64,000 nucleotides of DNA from contig CAZBSI010000008.1 of assembly GCA_964494345.1 (NCBI GenBank), positions 1-64,000 on the forward strand, given 5' to 3'. Of this stretch, positions 1 through 8,074 are shown piece after piece (position 1 is the stretch's first letter; each line of letters starts with the position of its first letter). The position numbers were made by a program, and so were the translations under genes. This DNA comes from DTKD01 sp964494345. GTDB taxonomy: Bacteria; Armatimonadota; UBA5829. The notes beneath the pieces are model-generated. The model made no database searches, had not been told where the DNA came from, and worked only from the letters and a program-made list of their open reading frames with translations.

Positions 1-620
1 CGAAAGCGCGAAAGAAGCGAAAGCCAGAAAACAAAACAGGGTCGCGGCTGAGGTCAGACTTCCGACGTCTGACTTCGAACATCGAAAAAGCAGATTTCTC
101 ACTGCGTTCGAAATGACAGGCAAGGGGTAATGACAGCGAGAGGTAATGACAGGAAAGGCATAAACGCGAAAGCGCGAAAGAAGCGAAAGCCAGAAATGAA
201 AACAGGGTCGCGGCTGAGGTCGGACTTCCGACGTCTGACTTAGAACATCGAAAAAGCAGATTTCTCACTGCGTTCGAAATGACAGGCAAGGGGTAATGAC
301 AGCGAGAGGTAATGACAGGAAAGGCATAAACGCGAAAGCGCGAAAGAGGCGAAAGCCAGAAATGAAATTAGGGTCGCGGCTGAGGTCAGACTTCCGACGT
401 CTGACTTCGAACATCGAAAAAGCAGATTTCTCACTGCGTTCGAAATGACAGGCAAGGGGTAATGACAGCGAGAGGTAATGACAGGAAAGGCATAAACGCG
501 AAAGCGCGAAAGAGGCGAAAGCCAGAAATGAAAACAGGGTCGCGGCTGAGGTCGGACTTCCGACGTCTGACTTAGAACATCGAAAAAGCAGATTTCTCAC
601 TGCGTTCGAAATGACAGGGA
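1..620. repeat. Tandem array of 166 bp composite repeat
   Basis: About 3.7 copies of a 166 bp unit; the shared word gcgaaagccaga starts at 17, 183, 349 and 515. Each unit has a purine-rich 'cgcgaaagcgcgaaag' part, a middle with the near-dyad gacttccgacgtctgactt, and an end reading aaaaagcagatttctcactg followed by cgttcgaaatgac. Copies differ by a few bases (acaaaacagg, aaacagggtc and aattagggtc variants; cgaac or agaac before the last part). Short reading frames through it (peptides such as HFERSEKSAF) recur wherever the repeat occurs and are not genes. The array runs off the left edge. Confidence 0.95.
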
Positions 621-803
621 TTATAAGTTCCCTACTCGTTATACCTGTCGCCCGATAGACATATCATACACTCAAACGGCTCGTCGTTATGAGGAATATC
701 AATTGGCTCACCTCGACAGTTACCTCGTCGGGTAAAGTACAAACAATTGACAATAAATATTTTTTCGCACGCAAAAAATATAAAGGAATTCCGCGACCGG
801 TTG

Positions 804-809
804 TATAAT
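804..809 (+). promoter_or_regulatory. Possible -10 element for the amidase gene
   Basis: A TATAAT hexamer lies in the AT-rich 620-913 stretch, about 140 bases before the amidase start. No good -35 sits 17 bases upstream; a TTGACA at 747-752 is too far away to pair with it. Nothing else recognisable was seen between 621 and 946. Confidence 0.3.
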
Positions 810-946
810 ATACTCCGCGAAGCTGATTAGTCAAGACATTGGGAAATGGAGGTGTTCATTATTACGATTGTAACGGATATTCAAATATGTAGACTTATCA
901 GCTAAATCATCAATTGCTTGGTTTGCTAGAGAAAGGGGAAGTTCGA

Positions 947-1969
947 ATGGTAGGGAAGAATACTCTGATCTGTATCTTTGTAGTCCTTGTCTTGTTGACT
1001 GTTCCTTTCAGCGCTCAGGCGGCTTGGACGAAGCTGTGCATTGACCCGGGCCACGGCGGCTCGGACCCAGGTGCGACTGGCTACGGACTAACCGAAGCCA
1101 ACACTAACCTGGACATCAGCCTGCGCGCGAGAAACCTGTTCCAGCAAGATGGTGCAACAGTCGTCATGACCCGAACGACGGATACCTATGTATCGCTGCA
1201 GGGTCGATGCGACATCGCAAACAACAACGGTTGCAACAGATTTTTGTGCTCCCACTGCAACGCGTTCAACGGAGCCGCCTACGGTACCGAGACATTTGCT
1301 TACGCAGAAGGTACCTCCGCAGCGGACTATCGCAACAAAGTGAACGCGGAAATGGTCTCGCACATGGGCACCTACAACCGTGGCAACAAGACCGCCAACT
1401 ACTACGTGCTAGTCCACACTAATATGCCCGCGATCCTGTGCGAGGTCGGATTCATCGACAACGCCGGTGATAACGCGAAGCTGGCCAATGCGAATTATCG
1501 GCAGGAGGCAGCCAGGGCATATCTGCATGGCACGCAATCTCACTATGGCATAGCGCCGCACGACCCGGTCTCGGATATAATCGTCGATAATACCAGCGCC
1601 AACTTCTCGGTGGTTGGTGGGTCGTGGGCAACAGGCACTGCCTCTACCGACAAATATGGCAGCAACTATCGCTACCACAGCACCGCAGCGGTCAGCGAGC
1701 CTGCGAAATGGGCTCCTACTCTGCAGAGCCGAAACTACGATGTCTACGCCTGGTGGCCTGCGGGATCCAACCGGTCGGCTACCGCGCCTTACATCATCAA
1801 CCACAACGGCGGCTCGACAACCGTGCGCGTTAACCAGCAAGCCAACGGCGGCAAATGGAACCTGCTGGGTACGTTTGCTATGTCGGCGGGCAAAGATGTT
1901 CAGCTTTCCTGCTGGACTACGGCCGGTTATGTTGTAATGGCAGACGCTGTCAAGTTCGTGCCTAAATAA
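947..1969 (+). CDS. Secreted N-acetylmuramoyl-L-alanine amidase with C-terminal golvesin-like domain
   Basis: Cleaves the amide bond between MurNAc and L-Ala in peptidoglycan (Amidase_3 family, zinc dependent). Start chosen at the ATG at 947 because gaaagggga precedes it and a signal peptide begins there (MVGKN, hydrophobic core, SAQA/AW cleavage); a TTG at 914 would add 11 residues. Zinc/catalytic signatures are DPGHGGSDPG near the mature N-terminus, a Glu in EANTNLDIS, SHCNAFNG, and the catalytic Glu in LCEVGFIDN. The last ~120 residues (VDNTSANFSVVGGSW through VMADAVKFV) match the golvesin/Xly carbohydrate-binding-like beta domain. The enzyme probably acts in the periplasm or outside the cell. 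A strong hairpin follows the stop codon. Confidence 0.93.
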   Translation: MVGKNTLICIFVVLVLLTVPFSAQAAWTKLCIDPGHGGSDPGATGYGLTEANTNLDISLRARNLFQQDGATVVMTRTTDTYVSLQGRCDIANNNGCNRFLCSHCNAFNGAAYGTETFAYAEGTSAADYRNKVNAEMVSHMGTYNRGNKTANYYVLVHTNMPAILCEVGFIDNAGDNAKLANANYRQEAARAYLHGTQSHYGIAPHDPVSDIIVDNTSANFSVVGGSWATGTASTDKYGSNYRYHSTAAVSEPAKWAPTLQSRNYDVYAWWPAGSNRSATAPYIINHNGGSTTVRVNQQANGGKWNLLGTFAMSAGKDVQLSCWTTAGYVVMADAVKFVPK

Positions 1970-1988
1970 CGGGGCGAATTTCCGCAAC

Positions 1989-2022
1989 CACGGAGGGAGC
2001 AAAATCACTTGCTCCCTCTGTG
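1989..2022 (+). terminator. Hairpin after the amidase gene
   Basis: Arms CACGGAGGGAGCA and TGCTCCCTCTGTG (13 pairs, one mismatch) with a short loop, 20 bases after the amidase stop. There is no T-run, so it may end transcription weakly or protect the mRNA 3' end. Confidence 0.55.
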
Positions 2023-2079
2023 CCACCAACAAACGACGCCACGAGATCGATTAAGAGCTTTCGAAAGAGGGTGTTGTCT

Positions 2080-2991
2080 ATGTACCGAACTTTGCTTGTC
2101 GTATTTATTTTGATTATGGTCGTTTGTGTTGGCGTAGCTGCGGCGGAATTGGATTCGACTGAACCGCCAGTGGCGATAGATGAAGGCGGCAAGGTTGACA
2201 ACCCGCCTGGCCAGCTTAGACTGAAGTATAAATACCTGGATGGGCAAAATCAACGTTATCAGGTTCAGATTATGAACCGGGGCTCATACCGATTATTGAA
2301 CTCGGAACACGAGCAGCAGCTCAACACCGTTACCGAGATGTTCTTCAAGCAGAGCGTTAAGGCTGAAGAGGACGGTCTTTACAAGGTTCTGTGGTCGCTT
2401 CAGTCAGGAATTGTGAGAATACCGGAGTTCGGCGACAGCGTGATTACCTTGCCGGATGTGGTCTATACTACCGACGACCGAGGTGTTATCAAAAAGGTTG
2501 CGGGGCTGGAGAAACTGGCTTTGCTGCCGGGCAAGCCGCAGCAGAAGTCGTTGGCGTCCATATTTGGCCAGATGAGCTTTCACGGTTTCCCTGACAAAGA
2601 CGTAAAAGTCGGGGACGAATGGGAGCAGGACTACAGCGTCGCAATAAACGAAAAAGATAAAATCGAGGCCAAGACGCGCTCCAGGCTGGTGGGTTATGAG
2701 CGCTACGATGGCTACGACTGCGCCTTGATAGAGACAAAATACAGCTATCCGCTGAAATATGAGATCACCGATAAGATTAACGGTAAATTGACTCTGGAAG
2801 GCACCGAATCGGCGGTTATTAATGCCAGATTTGCTTACACTGAAGGCAAATTGATCCGGTCTGAGGCGGACATAAAAAGCGATGCGAAGGTAACACGAGC
2901 CAATGGTTCCTCGGATGCATTTGTAAAACTCGAACTCAACGTCGTTGGCCTGTTGCTGCCTTCGAAAACCGAAACTAAAGGGGGTGGATAG
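2080..2991 (+). CDS. Exported protein of unknown function
   Basis: 303 residues starting at MYRTLLVVF; aaagagggtg upstream supports this ATG over the ATG at 2020. An N-terminal signal peptide (VVFILIMVVCVGVAAAE) is followed by a mixed soluble domain rich in beta strands: a segment with Tyr/Gln pairs, VITLPDVVYTTDDRGV, VKVGDEWEQDY, and a C-terminal LELNVVGLLLPS. The layout (precursor, 'G..W..' central motif, paired beta segments) resembles the DUF6263-type bacterial exported proteins, but I cannot assign it firmly. The stop is one base before the next ATG, so the two genes are probably translated together. Confidence 0.8.
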   Translation: MYRTLLVVFILIMVVCVGVAAAELDSTEPPVAIDEGGKVDNPPGQLRLKYKYLDGQNQRYQVQIMNRGSYRLLNSEHEQQLNTVTEMFFKQSVKAEEDGLYKVLWSLQSGIVRIPEFGDSVITLPDVVYTTDDRGVIKKVAGLEKLALLPGKPQQKSLASIFGQMSFHGFPDKDVKVGDEWEQDYSVAINEKDKIEAKTRSRLVGYERYDGYDCALIETKYSYPLKYEITDKINGKLTLEGTESAVINARFAYTEGKLIRSEADIKSDAKVTRANGSSDAFVKLELNVVGLLLPSKTETKGGG

Positions 2992-2992
2992 G

Positions 2993-4036
2993 ATGAGGAC
3001 AACGTTGGGAATTGCTGCAGCGCTTTTGCTGGTTTCTATTATTCCATCAGCCGCCGGTGTGACGGTCGGTGAGCCTGTGCAACTACGGACACCCGAAGGC
3101 AGATACACCATGCCATCGTTTTCCGCAGACAGCCGATATATCGCCTTTTCCAGCGAAAGATACGACGGTTTATATACGACGGATTGGCAGGGGCATTTTT
3201 CTACTATAGCAAAAGCTCCGCTTGCCGGATGGCGATATAGCTGGGGGCCGGATGGGCAGAGTCTGGCCTATAGGATGCGCTATGAGGAAACGACCTCTAT
3301 GGCAGGTATGTCGGCGAGTCCGGATGGGCGCTCGCAGACTCAGATTACCGACTGGCAAAGCGATCTCTTCCCGCCACAGTGCGGCAAGGATGGCATTGAG
3401 TTTAAGGCCGGCGACGATCTGTTAAAGGTCGATGAGTCGGGAAACGTAAAAAGCGTGAAGTCATTATCGAAAGGGCAGGGTATTGTCTCCCGAGTCGCTG
3501 CGCTGTCTGCTGCATTTTTTGTCAATGGATTTGCCGCGGTGACTACGACCGCCTTTGCCGCATTGGTGCCGGCTTCTGAGGGGACATCGAAAGGGAAAAG
3601 TGTTTTTACAAACACAGGTAACGAACTGTGGACCGTTGACGAAAACGGGGATATGAAAAAGCTGCTTGACGTCAACGGCGAGCCGGGATTCTTTAACCCG
3701 CAGACCTCGCCGACCGGTGATGTGGTCGCGGCCTCAGGTCTGAGCGGTCAACTCTACATCGCGGACATAAACACCGGGAATTTTATCAAGCTTGGCAATG
3801 GCCAGAACCCGACGTGGTCGCCGGATGGAAGGCATCTTATATATGAAGTGGCAACGGAGGATGGGCACAATCTTACGGGTTCAGAGCTTTGGCTATCCTC
3901 TCGCGATGGCAGAGATCGCCAGCAACTGGACCTCAATGAGGGAATAAAACGATATCCGTCGTGGTCGCCGGACGGCCGCACGCTGGTATATGAGGTCGAT
4001 GGCAAAATCTACTACGTGCCGATTGAAAGAAAATGA
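2993..4036 (+). CDS. Exported TolB/PD40-type beta-propeller protein
   Basis: 347 residues from MRTTLGIAAALLLVS, preceded by aaagggggtgga and one base after the previous stop (TAG G ATG). A signal peptide ends at PSAAG. PD40/WD40-like blades are clear: MPSFSADSRYIAFSS, YSWGPDGQSLAYR, SASPDGRSQTQI, PTWSPDGRHLIYE and YPSWSPDGRTLVYE near the end. The middle (residues ~150-230) has blades that lack the WSPDG signature. Such propellers serve as binding or scaffold modules in the periplasm; the partner is unknown, although the preceding gene is a good candidate because of tight coupling. Confidence 0.85.
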   Translation: MRTTLGIAAALLLVSIIPSAAGVTVGEPVQLRTPEGRYTMPSFSADSRYIAFSSERYDGLYTTDWQGHFSTIAKAPLAGWRYSWGPDGQSLAYRMRYEETTSMAGMSASPDGRSQTQITDWQSDLFPPQCGKDGIEFKAGDDLLKVDESGNVKSVKSLSKGQGIVSRVAALSAAFFVNGFAAVTTTAFAALVPASEGTSKGKSVFTNTGNELWTVDENGDMKKLLDVNGEPGFFNPQTSPTGDVVAASGLSGQLYIADINTGNFIKLGNGQNPTWSPDGRHLIYEVATEDGHNLTGSELWLSSRDGRDRQQLDLNEGIKRYPSWSPDGRTLVYEVDGKIYYVPIERK

Positions 4037-4064
4037 TCGATTGAGTTCTGTGATGTGGTTTGGA

Positions 4065-4088
4065 GGTGGCAATTCGGAGATTGCCACC
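4065..4088. terminator. Short perfect hairpin downstream of the propeller gene
   Basis: Arms GGTGGCAAT and ATTGCCACC around TCGGAG, 29 bases after the stop codon. The same TCGG-loop hairpin type recurs three times at 19017-19110, there with T-runs. Here no T-run follows, so its terminator role is uncertain. Confidence 0.45.
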
Positions 4089-4094
4089 TATCTA

Positions 4095-4204
4095 ACGCTG
4101 CGCTCGAAATGACAGGTTTGGAGGATTGTCATTCCGCGCGGAGTCGCGGAATCCACGGGTTGCACAAGCGAGGCGTGATCCTGCGACTTTGCGCAGGATG
4201 ACAG
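4095..4204. repeat. Repeat fragment plus double-hairpin repeat (copy 1)
   Basis: 4095-4116 is the tail of the 'ctgcgctcgaaatgacagg' repeat. 4128-4204 is the first full double-hairpin repeat: ATTCCGCG...CGCGGAAT (first stem), a variable ~25 base spacer, then ATCCTGCG...CGCAGGAT (second stem), bounded by gtc at the left and gac at the right. Other copies lie at 24836, 50556 (truncated) and 63591. The remaining 4205-4437 holds no gene I can see, only short echoes of 'aacaggatgacagga'. Confidence 0.9.
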
Positions 4205-4437
4205 GATTGGTAGCTAACAGGATGAAATGATTGGCGACTAACAGGATGACAGGATTTGATAGAACGGGGTGGCAGTTTAGCAGATTGTCATCCCGAATTT
4301 ATGATCATCACGATGTATTTAATTCGCCAGCAAGAAGGACTTTGCTTGACTCTATATAAGTAATAAGTAATCCATGATCGAAAAAGGCCGAACTTAGTGT
4401 TTAGGCTCAAAATATGTTGCACTTATGGAGACAGACA

Positions 4438-5346
4438 ATGGCCAGACCGAAAATGTGGCGATGTCCAAATTGCAGTGCACCAAACATAAAAGATTTAGAT
4501 ACGTGTTATTATTGCAAAACCCCTCGATCTGGTATGGTCAGTGAACCGGAAATCAGCCAACCCACAGAGCAGACTGCTACGCCCTGTGCTCAGCCTCCTC
4601 AGGCGGGGCAACCACATTTTGCAGACCCCAACGATTCTGCCGTTGGAGGCGAAATAGGGCAGATGAACTGCCCACATTGCGGCGCCGCGATATTTAGCGA
4701 TGCCGATCAATGCCATCATTGTGGTGGGTGGATAGATCAACCGAACGACGAATGGCAGCCCGTGGCAGAAAGGATACCGTGGATACCAATAGTATCCGTC
4801 CTGGTTGCTATATTAATTATCGCTGCTTTGAATATCAAGATGCAGGAAGCAAGAGAGCGACATCGTGAGATGATAGAAATCGCGAACGAAGCCGCAGACT
4901 CCATAAGGGCAATATCTTCTGCAACTTCAATGGGGATGAATATGCTCAACAGATATGATTATATTTACGAGGTTAAGGCTGCCAAGACGAAAGTAGACCG
5001 ATATACCTCACGTTATGAAAAAGAGGGTTACGGTTACAAGTTATTAGAAGCACTAGACCCATATCTCTTGGCTGCGCAAATCTGGGAGGAACTGCACGGT
5101 GAAAAAGAACGCTGGGAGGAAATATTGGGTGCTGGCACGCAATTTGAAATAGAAGATTATTGGAGTTTTTTCACAGTGGGAGGGGAATCGCTTCGTAGAT
5201 GCAGGGACGATTATCCATCAGTTGGGCGACCTATTGAAGACGGTGGGGCAGCAATGGGAAGTTATGGTCTCCACCCACAAAAAACAATCGAACTCTTATG
5301 GAACATCGGCAGGGAGCGAACCGATGCGCTGAAGCTTCCCAGATAG
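4438..5346 (+). CDS. Membrane protein with two N-terminal zinc ribbons, unknown function
   Basis: 302 residues. The ATG at 4438 is preceded by GGAG seven bases upstream; a start at 4414 would add 8 residues. Two CxxC...CxxC zinc ribbons are visible: CPNCSAPN...CYYC near residue 10 and CPHCGAAIF...CHHC near residue 75. One transmembrane segment follows (IPWIPIVSVLVAILIIAAL, ~120-140), then a helical, probably coiled-coil region (MQEARERHREMIEIANEAAD) and a soluble tail. The ribbons would face the cytoplasm by this layout. I do not recognise the family. It is convergent with the P-type ATPase gene. Confidence 0.8.
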   Translation: MARPKMWRCPNCSAPNIKDLDTCYYCKTPRSGMVSEPEISQPTEQTATPCAQPPQAGQPHFADPNDSAVGGEIGQMNCPHCGAAIFSDADQCHHCGGWIDQPNDEWQPVAERIPWIPIVSVLVAILIIAALNIKMQEARERHREMIEIANEAADSIRAISSATSMGMNMLNRYDYIYEVKAAKTKVDRYTSRYEKEGYGYKLLEALDPYLLAAQIWEELHGEKERWEEILGAGTQFEIEDYWSFFTVGGESLRRCRDDYPSVGRPIEDGGAAMGSYGLHPQKTIELLWNIGRERTDALKLPR

Positions 5347-5385
5347 GACACCCATCGTCTCTCCAAACTAGTGATAACCGTTCCC

Positions 5386-5407
5386 AACGAGGCTCGGCAG
5401 CCTCGTT
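5386..5407. terminator. Bidirectional hairpin between convergent genes
   Basis: Perfect 9 bp stem AACGAGGCT / AGCCTCGTT with a CGGC loop, immediately after the ATPase stop codon and 40 bases after the zinc-ribbon gene. No T-run on either side. Confidence 0.6.
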
Positions 5408-7969
5408 CTATCGACGCCCGGCCTCCCTGTGTCGCATAATAGCCAGTTTTGCAGGTTCGAACCACGCCACGCTCGCAACCCCGGCGATTACGCAGATGCC
5501 GCAGTCGATGGCGTTTAGTCTGGCGAAGTTGAACAAATCTCTCAGCGGCGGAACATAGAGCGCTACGGCTAAAAATACCAAAGCCCCGCCGATGACCCAC
5601 CACAGGGCCTGGTTTTTTGATCGCAATGTGCCGACGATGCTGCGTGACCAGGAGGCGTTTGCCAGAATCAGGGTCAGGTTTGCAATTATCAGCGTGGTAA
5701 ACGACATTGTTCGGCTGATTTGAGTGATTAAACCCATGTTTCGGCCGACCATAAACACACCCAGCGACACGAGCAATATGCTTAACCCCTGAAGCGCGCT
5801 CCATATCACTGTCCTGCGGTCGAATATCGATTCTTCGGGGTCTCTCGGCGGGCGAAGCATAATATCAGGCTCACCCTCCTCGGCCTCAAAGACGGTGGAG
5901 CACGCGGGGTCGATTATGAGTTCCATAAAGACAATGTGTATCGGCAGCAGTATCAGCGGCCAGCCCAACGCTACGGGTATCAGAGATAACCCGGCAATGG
6001 GAATATGCACGGCGAAGATATACGCCATTGCCTTTCTCAGATTGTCGAATATCCTTCGGCCCAGTCTGATTGCGGCTACTATGGACGAAAAGTCATCGTT
6101 GAGCAATACCAATTCGGAGGCTTCGCGGGCTACGTCGGTTCCGCGTTCCCCCATTGCGACGCCGATATCCGCGGCCTTCAGCGCGGGTGCATCGTTGACT
6201 CCGTCGCCGGTCATTTCCACAACTTCGCCGTTCATTTTCAGAGCTTTAACGAGCCTGAGCTTCTGTTCCGGCACCACTCGGGCGAAGACGTCGACGCTGC
6301 CGATACGATCTCGGAGCTCAGAGTCAGTCATCTCATCCAGTTGTTCGCCGGTGATAATCTGCGACGGGTGCCGCAACCCGATTTGACCGGCGATGTTTTG
6401 GGCTGTGGCAGGATAGTCGCCCGTGATCATAACGACCCTGATTCCAGCCTCGTAACACTCCGCAACCGCACCCGGAACCGACGGCCGAACGGGGTCGACC
6501 AAGCCGACTAATCCCAAAAACTCGAAATCGAAATCGTGCTGTTTGCCAGGCAGGCTCTTGTCTACGGTAAAACTGGAACCCGCGACCGCGAGCACCCGCA
6601 GCCCCATTTCGGCCATCGCAGTGATGTGCCCGGCTAACTCCGATTTTTGATCCTCGCTGAAATGACAGAGGTCGACGATGGCCTCCGGCGCTCCCTTTGC
6701 CGCTATGACATAATCCTCCCCGCTTCTCGAAGTCCAGACGAGGGACATGGCGAGCAGTTCCTTTGAGAGCGGATACTGTTGTGCGAGCGTCCAATCGCGA
6801 TGCAAATGCTCGGTCTGCGCAAGATACTCCTGGCCCAGCCTGTGAAACGCCTTTTCCATCGGGTCGAAGGGGTCGCGCTGGCTTGCCAGAATGCTAAATT
6901 CGAGCAGTTCGTGAAAATCCTCCGGCAAAGGTTCTGAGCGGTCGTGATCCAGGATCAGGTGCTGGCCATGAGCATACAGCTGGCCCACCGACATCTGGTT
7001 CATTGTGAGGGTGCCCGTTTTATCCACGCACAGCACGGTTGCCGAGCCGAGTATTTCGATCGCCGGCATGTGTCTGGTCAGCACCTGGTGTCTGGAGATT
7101 CTCCAGGCTCCAATTGCCAGGAATATAGTCAGGACGACGGGAAATTCCTCGGGCAGCATCGCCATTGCCAGCGCGACACCGGCCAATACCCCGTGCATCC
7201 AATCGCCTCGTGTGAGGCCATAGGCGATCACCACGACTACGCTCAACAGCGCCCCGAATATCGCGAGGTTGCGCACCAGCCTGCCCATCTCATTCTGCAA
7301 GGCGGTCTTCTCGGTTTCGATGCTTTGCAGGGATCGGCCGATTTTGCCCATCTCCGTATGCGTGCCTGTCTTGCGAATCTCTATCAGCGCCTGCCCCTGC
7401 ACGACCAGGCTGCCGGAGAACACAAACGGCCCATCGTCGCCGCCGGGGCGTGCGTCAGTTGATACGCCGTTCCATTCGGATTTCCTCACCGGCGCCGATT
7501 CACCAGTCAGAAGCGATTCGTCAACGGAGAGATTGGTGGATGATATCACCGCTCCATCCGCTGGCACACGGTCACCTTCGGAGATAATAACCGCATCCCC
7601 GCGCACAACCTCTCGTCCGGCGACTCGTTTTTCCTCTCCATCGCGAATGACTCGCGCTCGCGGGCTTGAGAGGTTTCTCAGCGCCTGTAAAGCGTTTTCG
7701 GTTTTTCGTTCCTGGTGAAGCGTGATACCGATCACCACAAAGACGAACCCAAGCAAAAACAGAGCCTCTCGAACGTCGCCCAGCAGGAGATAGATCGCCC
7801 CACCGGCCACCAGCAGCAAAAACATCGGCTCGCGCATAACCTCAACCGCAACAGCGAAAATGCTGCGCGGTTTGGCAGACTCCAGCTCATTTGGACCGTC
7901 TTTCGCGAATCTCCGGTCCGCTTCGGCCTGCGACAAACCAGAAACGCCTTTTATATCAAAACCGCTCAC
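5408..7969 (-). CDS. P-type cation-transporting ATPase (P2, Ca2+-ATPase-like)
   Basis: 853 residues, GTG start with ggagaga upstream. ATP-driven cation pump of the inner membrane. Seen: actuator domain with LTGES at 154-158, PEEFP in M4 at 273-277 (in place of the PEGLP of SERCA pumps), phosphorylated Asp in DKTGT (D316), KGAPE in the nucleotide domain, and MTGDGVNDAPAL in the hinge. M6 carries ELIIDPACS, the signature of the bacterial branch whose ion is not settled. No N-terminal metal-binding CxxC is present, so a Cu/Zn/Cd pump is unlikely; Ca2+ or Mn2+ export is the best guess. Complete length for the family. Confidence 0.9.
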   Translation of the reverse strand: MSGFDIKGVSGLSQAEADRRFAKDGPNELESAKPRSIFAVAVEVMREPMFLLLVAGGAIYLLLGDVREALFLLGFVFVVIGITLHQERKTENALQALRNLSSPRARVIRDGEEKRVAGREVVRGDAVIISEGDRVPADGAVISSTNLSVDESLLTGESAPVRKSEWNGVSTDARPGGDDGPFVFSGSLVVQGQALIEIRKTGTHTEMGKIGRSLQSIETEKTALQNEMGRLVRNLAIFGALLSVVVVIAYGLTRGDWMHGVLAGVALAMAMLPEEFPVVLTIFLAIGAWRISRHQVLTRHMPAIEILGSATVLCVDKTGTLTMNQMSVGQLYAHGQHLILDHDRSEPLPEDFHELLEFSILASQRDPFDPMEKAFHRLGQEYLAQTEHLHRDWTLAQQYPLSKELLAMSLVWTSRSGEDYVIAAKGAPEAIVDLCHFSEDQKSELAGHITAMAEMGLRVLAVAGSSFTVDKSLPGKQHDFDFEFLGLVGLVDPVRPSVPGAVAECYEAGIRVVMITGDYPATAQNIAGQIGLRHPSQIITGEQLDEMTDSELRDRIGSVDVFARVVPEQKLRLVKALKMNGEVVEMTGDGVNDAPALKAADIGVAMGERGTDVAREASELVLLNDDFSSIVAAIRLGRRIFDNLRKAMAYIFAVHIPIAGLSLIPVALGWPLILLPIHIVFMELIIDPACSTVFEAEEGEPDIMLRPPRDPEESIFDRRTVIWSALQGLSILLVSLGVFMVGRNMGLITQISRTMSFTTLIIANLTLILANASWSRSIVGTLRSKNQALWWVIGGALVFLAVALYVPPLRDLFNFARLNAIDCGICVIAGVASVAWFEPAKLAIMRHREAGRR

Positions 7970-8074
7970 GCCGCGCCATCTCTCCGCATAATAGAATATG
8001 CTTCCGAAGTATATTTGCTCGGAAGCATATTTCCCGTTTCAAACCATATATCGATTGTGCTCCGAAAGTTGCGT

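Noticed and set aside
240..620. Overlapping ORFs of 71-111 residues with HFERSEKSAF-type peptides
   Set aside because: They are translations of the 166 bp repeat and of the same motif in every repeat copy; no SD and no conserved protein character.
1..620. CRISPR array
   Set aside because: Unit length of 166 bp with no short repeat/unique spacer alternation, and no cas gene in the window. The same applies to 14075-14760.
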